Shown here: in pieces, positions 12,565 through 18,653 of the stretch
How the letters are laid out: each line of letters opens with the position of its first letter
Numbering within the stretch: the stretch's first letter is position 1
Assembly: GCA_023441965.1 (NCBI GenBank)
Contig: JAEZNB010000028.1
Span: 1 to 18,653 of the forward strand
Reading direction: 5' to 3'
Source: Bacillota bacterium
GTDB lineage: Bacteria > Bacillota > Clostridia > Lachnospirales > Lachnospiraceae
DNA length: 18,653 nucleotides
Program-made: the position numbers and the translations under genes
Notes under the pieces: generated by a model
The model's database searches: none
What the model was told of the DNA's origin: nothing
What the model saw: the letters and a program-made list of their open reading frames with translations, nothing else

Positions 12565-14595
12565 ATGAAAAAGTTATTGCCTCTCTTATTGACCGCAGCT
12601 TTGGTGCTCGCCCTCTTTGCCGGTTGCGGTGGTGGGGGCGGTTTTGACCAAACAGACACGACAGAGAAGAGCCCCACCCAAACGGCTTCATCTGAAGCCA
12701 CAGACATAGTGCTCAGCAATCCCAGCGGAGATACATGGACGATACTTGTGTATTTATGCGGCACCGATTTGGAAACCAACGGGGGCTTTGCTTCGATAAA
12801 CCTGCAGGAAATGACACTCGCCACAGGGTCGGATAAGGTGAACGTTATTATTGAAACTGGCGGCACACAGCAATGGGCCATCGACGGCATCGATCCCGGA
12901 CAGATACAGCGATGGAAAGTGGTTCCCGAAAATATAGAGTTGTTGGACAGTCAGCCTCTGTCCAACATGGGCGAAGCAGAAACACTGGGGAGCTTCCTGA
13001 AATGGGGCGTTGAAACCTACCCTGCGGACAAGTATATGTGCCTCATGTGGGATCACGGCGGCGGCAGTGTGGCGGGAATTGCGGCAGACGAGCTGCACGG
13101 CGGAGATATGCTCAACTTGAAGGAGTTATCTCAAGGCTTATCCATGGCCGGTGTGCAGTTTGAACTGGTAGGCTTTGATGCCTGTCTTATGTCCACCATG
13201 GAAACGGCGGCGGCTTTAACGCCCTATGCCCGGTACATGGTGGCCTCACAGGAGCTTGAACCCGGTACCGGCTGGGACTACACTGCCTGGCTTAACGTCT
13301 TAGCGGCCGATACAACGGCAGATGGCCTCGCGGCAGGCACGGCTATCTGCGATAGTTTTTATGCCAAATGTGCGGCAGGCGGCACCGAAAGTCTTGCAAC
13401 ATTGGCAGTCACCGATCTGTCCAAAATCCCCGATTTGACGTCGGCCTTTAACGCCATGGCCGCCGAAATGAAAGGCTTCACTTCCGTTACAGAAAAGCTG
13501 CAGCCATTAACGCAGGCTATTGTAAGGGCGGAAAACTACGGTGGAAACAACGATAGCGAAGGTTATACCAATATGGTCGACCTTGGCGATCTGACAATCT
13601 GCGCCGAAGGCGTGCTGAGCGATACCGGAGACACGTTGCTCGCCGCTCTTTCTGAGGCGGTACCCTACCATGTGGCGGGTGATGGGCGGCAAAGAAGCAA
13701 TGGCCTGTCCATTTATGTGCCCTTGTCCGTCGCGCCGGGCGAACTGGATCAGTACGCCGCGTTGGCGGCGACCAGCGGAGAATATTTGCGCTTTTTGGAA
13801 GGACTGTTCGGTTGGACGGTGCCCGACGATGTGGTGATCGTCGAACCTGTATATCCGATTGGAGAAAGCATGCCCGCTATACAGCAGACCGTCGTGGAAG
13901 ATATCGAAACGGCCCAAGCATTAAGCGCCGAGGAGTTTGCGTTTTCATTCACCACGGCGCTTAGCGACGAGGGCTCAATAATCCTTGACGTGACCGGCGG
14001 CGCAGAAATCGTCAGCACCGTTGCTTTTAACCTGTTTTATCAGGATGATGAGAGCCATTCCCTTTGGTATCTGGGCAGCGATTTTGACGTCAATCAAAAT
14101 GATGCGGGTACTCAGTTCTGGGATAACTACCGTAATGTGTGGACGATCATCAATGACAACCTCTGCACGATGAGGGCTCTGAGTTTTACCGATGATTATA
14201 TTCTTTACACTGTGCCTGTACAGGTAAACGGCAAACTCACCAATTTGCGCATGCTTTACCACAACGATACCGCCGAGTATGAGGTCATAGGCACTTGGGA
14301 CGGCATAGACAGTGAGACCGGTATGAGCAGTCGCGAGGTAAGAAAGCTGCAAGATGGTGATTGGGTGGAGTTCGTGTTTGAGGCTTATGATCTGACTACC
14401 GGCGAGGACGCTTCTTTCGTGGGCAGCGGCTTTACAGTTTCAGGGCCTGTCATAGCCGAGGAAGCCATCCTCTTTGACGGAGTTTACTATTATCAGTATG
14501 AAATCACGGACATCTTTGGCAACACCTATCAAAGCGATTTTGCGGTGATGGAATCCCTGGGCGGAGAAATCACTGTAGAAATGGCGCAGTCGTAA
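12565..14595 (+). CDS. clostripain-family (C11) cysteine peptidase, lipoprotein
   Basis: The ATG at 12565 has AAGGAG upstream and gives a 676-residue protein with a lipoprotein signal (MKK, hydrophobic core, lipobox LFAGC, Cys21). A Gly- then Ser/Thr-rich spacer follows. The peptidase domain starts near residue 57 (TWTILVYLCGTDLE) and has the caspase-like catalytic pair: His164 in LMWDHGGGS and Cys207 in GFDACLMSTMETA. Clostripain-type enzymes cut after Arg or Lys. The last 250 residues or so form a beta-rich part of unknown role, possibly for substrate binding or surface attachment. The protein is expected to be tethered outside the cell. The gene lies opposite the LytTR/GHKL pair behind a LytTR operator, so control by that system is likely. 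A double hairpin follows the stop. Confidence 0.92.
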   Translation: MKKLLPLLLTAALVLALFAGCGGGGGFDQTDTTEKSPTQTASSEATDIVLSNPSGDTWTILVYLCGTDLETNGGFASINLQEMTLATGSDKVNVIIETGGTQQWAIDGIDPGQIQRWKVVPENIELLDSQPLSNMGEAETLGSFLKWGVETYPADKYMCLMWDHGGGSVAGIAADELHGGDMLNLKELSQGLSMAGVQFELVGFDACLMSTMETAAALTPYARYMVASQELEPGTGWDYTAWLNVLAADTTADGLAAGTAICDSFYAKCAAGGTESLATLAVTDLSKIPDLTSAFNAMAAEMKGFTSVTEKLQPLTQAIVRAENYGGNNDSEGYTNMVDLGDLTICAEGVLSDTGDTLLAALSEAVPYHVAGDGRQRSNGLSIYVPLSVAPGELDQYAALAATSGEYLRFLEGLFGWTVPDDVVIVEPVYPIGESMPAIQQTVVEDIETAQALSAEEFAFSFTTALSDEGSIILDVTGGAEIVSTVAFNLFYQDDESHSLWYLGSDFDVNQNDAGTQFWDNYRNVWTIINDNLCTMRALSFTDDYILYTVPVQVNGKLTNLRMLYHNDTAEYEVIGTWDGIDSETGMSSREVRKLQDGDWVEFVFEAYDLTTGEDASFVGSGFTVSGPVIAEEAILFDGVYYYQYEITDIFGNTYQSDFAVMESLGGEITVEMAQS

Positions 14596-14601
14596 ATCGC
14601 C

Positions 14602-14665
14602 TTGTCCCTTCGGCATAATGTATTGCCGGAGGGACAAAAACAATATAATGCGGGAATATTGTTTT
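14602..14665. terminator. double-hairpin terminator after the clostripain gene
   Basis: The first stem pairs 14602-14615 with 14624-14637 (14 bp, one G-T pair, 8-base loop). The second, AAAACAATAT (14637-14646) with ATATTGTTTT (14656-14665), is perfect over 10 bp and ends in four Ts. The stems abut at 14637 and so may compete. A perfect TATAAT (14644-14649) lies in the second hairpin and could serve as a -10 for the downstream genes, although no good -35 is visible. Confidence 0.6.
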
Positions 14666-14802
14666 GGCTGACGGTGGCTCTGCATGGTGAATCACGCACT
14701 ATGAACAGATCGGTGCGCAGTAACTAGAAGGAGCGCTTGATCGATGCTTCACATCATCAAAGATTATGTTATTTAATGGCTGTATGGAAGGAGGGTATGC
14801 GC

Positions 14803-15126
14803 GTGCCTAATTGGATTGCTTGGCTTCTCGCTGGGGTTAGCACGGCAGGTTTGGTGATAATCTGGTTTGTCTCGGCTTATCGGGAGTTGGCGCGGGCAAA
14901 GCAGAGTATTGAAAATGCCATCAGGCAGGTGAGGCTCCATATAGATGGCTGCGCGCAAGTCTGCCGCGGGCCGTACGAAGCGGCGGCGGCAAATTCACTG
15001 AGCGTCAGCCGATCGATCTACCGCGAAGCGGTAAAGAACTATGAAGCAGTTCGATACAAGCCTGTAAACAGGCTCCCCGCGCTGCTTTTAGGCTATCGCA
15101 CCATCCCAGAAACGGATGGACCATGA
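14803..15126 (+). CDS. miniature LemA-like membrane protein
   Basis: With the GTG at 14803 (AGGAGGG at 14788-14795, seven bases upstream) the protein has 107 residues; in-frame starts further upstream (TTG 14737, ATG 14797) have worse spacing. Residues about 4-24 form one membrane segment. The next part, SAYRELARAKQSIENAIRQVRLHID, resembles the start of the LemA fold. The C-terminal part, SIYREAVKNYEAVRYKPVNR and LPALLLGYR, resembles the end of LemA (a YNDAV-type helix, then a NLIAGLFGF-like motif). The roughly 80 residues normally between these are missing, so it looks like a LemA reduced to its first and last helices. The function of LemA is poorly defined. The gene ends 21 bases before the large secreted protein and is probably in the same transcript. 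Confidence 0.65.
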   Translation: MPNWIAWLLAGVSTAGLVIIWFVSAYRELARAKQSIENAIRQVRLHIDGCAQVCRGPYEAAAANSLSVSRSIYREAVKNYEAVRYKPVNRLPALLLGYRTIPETDGP

Positions 15127-15147
15127 TATACAAAAGGGAGAATAAAA

Positions 15148-18100
15148 ATGAAAAGACAACTTTTGAGTGCGCTTCTTGCCCTGTGCATGGTATTTCCCCT
15201 GCTGCCGATTTCGGCAATGGCGGAATCGCCCGAAGCCCAATGGGGCGTGGCGGCCGCAGATGGCCCGAAGCCCGCTGAGTGGGCAGGCAGCGGCACCCTG
15301 GCGGCTGCCGTAACCTACGCAAACGAATTAACCGGCGGCACGGCGTATATTCAGCTGCTATCTGACGTAACCGCTGCCACGACCGTGACCTTTATGCAAA
15401 ATACCATTACCCTCGACCTGAATGGCTGCACGTTAAGGGGCAACACATTGACCGGCGTCATTAAGCTGAGTGGCAGCACGATGACCATTGACGACAGCAC
15501 CGACGACGGGAACGGCAAGGTTACCAGTTCAGTCGGAAATAAAGATATCGGCACGATCAATGTAAGTGGCGGCAGCCTTGTTGTTGACGGCGGCACGGTG
15601 GAAAATCTGTATAATTCAACATACGGGCATACGATTTCCGTTTCCTCGGGCAACGTGACGGTTAACGGCGGCAAAGTGGTAAGAACGAGTGATTATAGTT
15701 TCGCATATGCGATTAATAACATGGGCGGCGGCACCATTAGCGTGAACGGCGGCATAGTAACCGGCGGCAGCTATGCGATTTACAACAACGACAGCGGCAC
15801 CGTGAACGTGACTGGCGGCGAAGTAAGCGCCAACACAAGCACGGTGATTTTCAACAAGGGTACCGTGCACATGACCGGCGGCACGGTGGAAAACACGAAT
15901 ACATTTCAATCAAGTACGATTTACAACTACGGTAGCGGCAGCGTGAGCATCGACGGGGGCGAAGTACGCGGTTCCAACCCGATTTTTATGCCCGAATACA
16001 GCACCAGTACTGTGAACGTAACCGGTGGCAAAGTAATCGCCTCCCTTGACTATGCGATTGAAAGCCAAGGCAAAGGAAGCATAAGCGTGACCGGCGGCGA
16101 ACTAATCGGCAGATCCTGTGCGATTCGCTGCTCCGAATATAGCACTGCCAATGTGAGCGTGACCGGCGGCGAACTAACCAGCACCGGCTTCTGGACGATT
16201 TTCAATTATGGTTCCGGCAGCCTAAGCGTGGCCGACGCCCGGGTGGAAGGCAAATCCTCAATGTATGGTGCGATTTATCAAAGGAGCGCAGGTAAGTTAA
16301 CGATCGGCGGCACAGCGGTGGTCACCAGCCCGTATCAAAGTTCCACATCGGGAACGATTTATATGCAGAGCGGCAGCGCGCTCGAAATCAACGGAGGCAT
16401 GGTTGAAAATACCAATACAGGCACAGACGGCCTTGCGATTTTCGTAAAAGATGATAACGGTAGGGTATCTATTAAAAGCGGTTCGCCTGTTATCATCAAA
16501 GCCCCCGGTAAGGCAATGACCATTGCCCCGGATTTACCCGATACCGTTGTAAAAACAGCCGCTGCGAACGTAAACGGCATAGACGGTGTTGAGACATATA
16601 ATCCCGATCACATCGCCACCTACAAATACCTCGAGTTTATACCTGCGGTTGCGAAAATCGGCAGAACGAATTACCTCACATTGCAAGCAGCGATCGATGC
16701 GGTTGAGAACGATCAGATCATTACGCTTGTGAGCAACACCACAGAGCAGATCGATATTCCTGGCGAGTTCGACCGTTACTTCACCCTTGACCTGAACGGC
16801 AAAACGCTCAGCGGCGGCAGCAACAGCGCGGACAGCAACACCATCCGCTACAGCGGCGGCGGCGTGATGACCATTACCGACAGCAGCAGCAGCGGCGGCG
16901 GCAAGATAACGAAAGAAGATTCGGTTACAGACAATGGCGCTGTGATTCAAAGCAGCGGCAAAGGCAAGATCCTTGTCAATGGCAAGGCCACCATATCCGC
17001 CGACAGAGTTGCGGCCATCTGCATTGCGGATGATGCGGGCACGGTCAACGGCGTTGTGCTGGAAATCGGCGCGGGTACTGTCGGCAGCTCATCCCAAAGT
17101 TATGCAGTCAAAAACGAGGGCTCAGGCAAGGTGCTCGTTTTGGGCGGCAAAGTCACAGGCGAAACTGGAATATCCAGCGCAGGTACCGGTGAAGTCATCA
17201 TATGGGGCGGCACCATAAAAGGCAGCGTATCTCATGGGATCTTCAGCACCGGCACCGTGACACTCAAAGGCGGCAGCGTGGAAACCAGCGGTTCCCAAGC
17301 AATCGATGCCGGATCAGTAAAGATTGACCCCGCAGGTACGGTAGTCGTTAAGGGCGGCGTGCAAGCCATAAACGTAGCTCCTACTTTGCCGGTAAATACA
17401 ACAAGCTACCAATGGCGCGCATCGGACGAAGGAACATTTGCCGTGGGGCCGTATGGTTGGAATTCCAGCCATGCCTACGTGGAGATCAGGCCTGCCTACA
17501 CCGTGACCTACCACCCCGGCGACAACGGCACGGGCAGCCAGGCAATAGATAGCAAGACACACGAGGTCGCATTGGTGCTAAAAGGCGCTGTCTTTACCCG
17601 TGACGGCTATACGCAAACCGGCTGGGCGGCCACCGACGGCGGCGCAAAAGTCTTTGACTTTGGCAACCAATATACCGACAACGAGCCCATCACGCTATAC
17701 CCCGTTTGGACGGCCGATACCTACACTGTGACCTATGATCCCGGTGCAAACGGTACAGGCAGCCAGGCCGCGGACACCAAAACCCACGACGTTGACTTAA
17801 CGCTGTGCGGCGCTGCCTTTACTCGCACCGGCTATACGCAAACCGGCTGGGCGACCACCGACGGCGGCACAAAAGCCTATGAGCTTGGCGGCAGCTACAC
17901 CGCCAATGCGGCCATCACCGTGTACCCTGCTTGGACACTCAACACTTACGCCGTGACCTATCACCCCGGCACAAACGGAACGGGCAGTGAAGCCACAGAA
18001 AGCAAGACACACGACATCGCTTTGACACTAAGCGGCGCTGCCTTTATCCGCACAGGCTATACGCAAACCGGCTGGGCAACCACCGACGGCGGCATAAAAG

Positions 18101-18653
18101 CCTATGAGCTTGGCGGCAGCTATACCAATAATGAGGCCATTACCTTTTACCCTGTTTGGACACCCGACACTTACGCCGTGACCTACCAACCCGGCGAAAA
18201 CGGCACGGGCAGCCAGACAACAGATAGCAAGACGCACGACATTGCATTGACACTAAGCGACGCTGTATTTACCCGCGCAGGCTATACGCAAACAGGCTGG
18301 GCGATCACTGACGGCGGCATACAAGCCTATGAGCTTGGCGGCAGCTACACCACAAACGCAGCTATCACCTTGTACCCTGTTTGGACACCCGACACTTACG
18401 CCGTGACCTACCAACCCGGCGAAAACGGCACGGGCAGCCAAGCAATAGATAGCAAGACACACGACGTTGCATTGGTGCTTCGCGGCGCTGCCTTTACTCG
18501 CACAGGCTATACGCAAACCGGCTGGGCGGCCACCGATGGCGGCGCAAAAGCCTATGAGCTTGGCGGCAGCTATACCAACAATGAGGTTATCACCTTGTAC
18601 CCCGTTTGGACGCCCAACACTTACGCCGTGACCCTTCCCACCGGCACAGGCTA
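15148..18653 (+). CDS. large secreted beta-helix protein with Listeria-Bacteroides-type repeats (3' end outside window)
   Basis: The frame stays open from the ATG at 15148 (GGGAG upstream) to the window edge, giving at least 1168 residues. A Sec signal peptide with likely cleavage after AMA (residue 25) is present. Residues about 55-470 are built of coils of roughly 22-24 residues with the motif (T/S)VxVTGGxV, as in right-handed beta-helix proteins. A second module begins near residue 502 with a similar entry (FTLDLNGKTLSG and MTITDSSS; compare ITLDLNGCTLRG and MTIDDSTD in module 1), so the helix domain seems duplicated. From residue 784 there are 75-residue repeats with GYTQTGW and YTVTY/YAVTY, resembling the Listeria-Bacteroides (Flg_new, InlB B-repeat-like) family. 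No cell-wall anchor is in the window; it may lie downstream. An adhesin or surface-layer role is likely but inferred. Base composition is more GC-rich than in the left cluster. Confidence 0.88.
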   Translation, partial: MKRQLLSALLALCMVFPLLPISAMAESPEAQWGVAAADGPKPAEWAGSGTLAAAVTYANELTGGTAYIQLLSDVTAATTVTFMQNTITLDLNGCTLRGNTLTGVIKLSGSTMTIDDSTDDGNGKVTSSVGNKDIGTINVSGGSLVVDGGTVENLYNSTYGHTISVSSGNVTVNGGKVVRTSDYSFAYAINNMGGGTISVNGGIVTGGSYAIYNNDSGTVNVTGGEVSANTSTVIFNKGTVHMTGGTVENTNTFQSSTIYNYGSGSVSIDGGEVRGSNPIFMPEYSTSTVNVTGGKVIASLDYAIESQGKGSISVTGGELIGRSCAIRCSEYSTANVSVTGGELTSTGFWTIFNYGSGSLSVADARVEGKSSMYGAIYQRSAGKLTIGGTAVVTSPYQSSTSGTIYMQSGSALEINGGMVENTNTGTDGLAIFVKDDNGRVSIKSGSPVIIKAPGKAMTIAPDLPDTVVKTAAANVNGIDGVETYNPDHIATYKYLEFIPAVAKIGRTNYLTLQAAIDAVENDQIITLVSNTTEQIDIPGEFDRYFTLDLNGKTLSGGSNSADSNTIRYSGGGVMTITDSSSSGGGKITKEDSVTDNGAVIQSSGKGKILVNGKATISADRVAAICIADDAGTVNGVVLEIGAGTVGSSSQSYAVKNEGSGKVLVLGGKVTGETGISSAGTGEVIIWGGTIKGSVSHGIFSTGTVTLKGGSVETSGSQAIDAGSVKIDPAGTVVVKGGVQAINVAPTLPVNTTSYQWRASDEGTFAVGPYGWNSSHAYVEIRPAYTVTYHPGDNGTGSQAIDSKTHEVALVLKGAVFTRDGYTQTGWAATDGGAKVFDFGNQYTDNEPITLYPVWTADTYTVTYDPGANGTGSQAADTKTHDVDLTLCGAAFTRTGYTQTGWATTDGGTKAYELGGSYTANAAITVYPAWTLNTYAVTYHPGTNGTGSEATESKTHDIALTLSGAAFIRTGYTQTGWATTDGGIKAYELGGSYTNNEAITFYPVWTPDTYAVTYQPGENGTGSQTTDSKTHDIALTLSDAVFTRAGYTQTGWAITDGGIQAYELGGSYTTNAAITLYPVWTPDTYAVTYQPGENGTGSQAIDSKTHDVALVLRGAAFTRTGYTQTGWAATDGGAKAYELGGSYTNNEVITLYPVWTPNTYAVTLPTGTG
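17497..18653 (+). repeat. 225-bp in-frame tandem repeats, five full copies plus a partial sixth
   Basis: Units start at 17497, 17722, 17947, 18172, 18397 and 18622, exactly 225 bases (75 codons) apart. The sixth is cut by the window edge. Each encodes a start of the type TYAVTYxPGxNGTGS, then KTHDxAL, GYTQTGW, TDGG, AYELGGSYT and YPVWT. Copies 3 to 5 are the most alike, which suggests recent duplication. The period is a multiple of three, so copy number can change without breaking the frame. Confidence 0.9.

Noticed and set aside
17314..18516. series of minus-strand frames with similar sequences (for example around 17797-18012, 18028-18237 and 18253-18516)
   Set aside because: Their similarity only reflects the 225-bp repeats of the plus-strand secreted protein read backwards.
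17497..18653. CRISPR array
   Set aside because: The repeats are 225 bp, contiguous, in frame and coding, with no spacer structure.

Overview
The window reads like a chromosomal segment of a low-to-mid GC Firmicute, probably an anaerobic member of the Clostridia. The grounds are strong AGGAGG-type ribosome binding sites with frequent GTG and TTG starts, Gram-positive lipoprotein signals, a LytTR/GHKL two-component system, a clostripain-family peptidase and Listeria-Bacteroides-type repeats in a secreted protein. No species can be named from the sequence alone.

Left part (about 1-9940): a plus-strand catabolic cluster. After a gene-free leader come a small helix-turn-helix protein (782-1285) and a DhaK-family protein (1315-2325). 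A complete sugar/polyol ABC importer follows: double ATPase, permease and lipoprotein binding protein (2484-6068). Then come a short-chain dehydrogenase of the D-threitol dehydrogenase/GolD type (6166-6933), a second DhaK (6952-7965), DhaL (7978-8622) and an RpiB-type isomerase (8644-9084). An unrecognised 180-residue protein (9239-9781) closes the run at a good terminator. The gene set suggests this route: tetritol uptake, oxidation to erythrulose, phosphorylation by DhaK/DhaL, and isomerisation to erythrose 4-phosphate, which enters the pentose phosphate pathway. The RpiB protein lacks the two histidines that canonical ribose-5-phosphate isomerase B has at its active site, and one of them opens the sugar ring. 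A tetrulose 4-phosphate cannot close into a ring, so this fits a four-carbon substrate. The first DhaK sits beside the regulator and may be a sensor rather than a kinase subunit.

The cluster lies between two tRNA 3'-end fragments, at 336-363 and 9891-9937. The second is clearly the 3' half of a tRNA-Arg(ACG). Each fragment is preceded by the same 15-base sequence (190-204 and 9812-9826) and followed by a terminator hairpin. This looks like two integration scars of related elements, so the cluster may be a mobile or formerly mobile island. No integrase is seen in the window.

Right part (about 9940-18653): a minus-strand GHKL sensor kinase and LytTR response regulator (TGATG-coupled) are divergent from a secreted clostripain-like (C11) lipoprotein peptidase. 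A near-perfect pair of LytTR operator repeats lies in the divergent intergenic region. Downstream are a double-hairpin terminator, a miniature LemA-like membrane protein, and a large secreted beta-helix protein that runs off the right edge. That protein ends, within the window, in five exact 225-bp-period tandem repeats and the start of a sixth. This half looks like a regulated cell-surface or secretion locus, unrelated in function to the left half.
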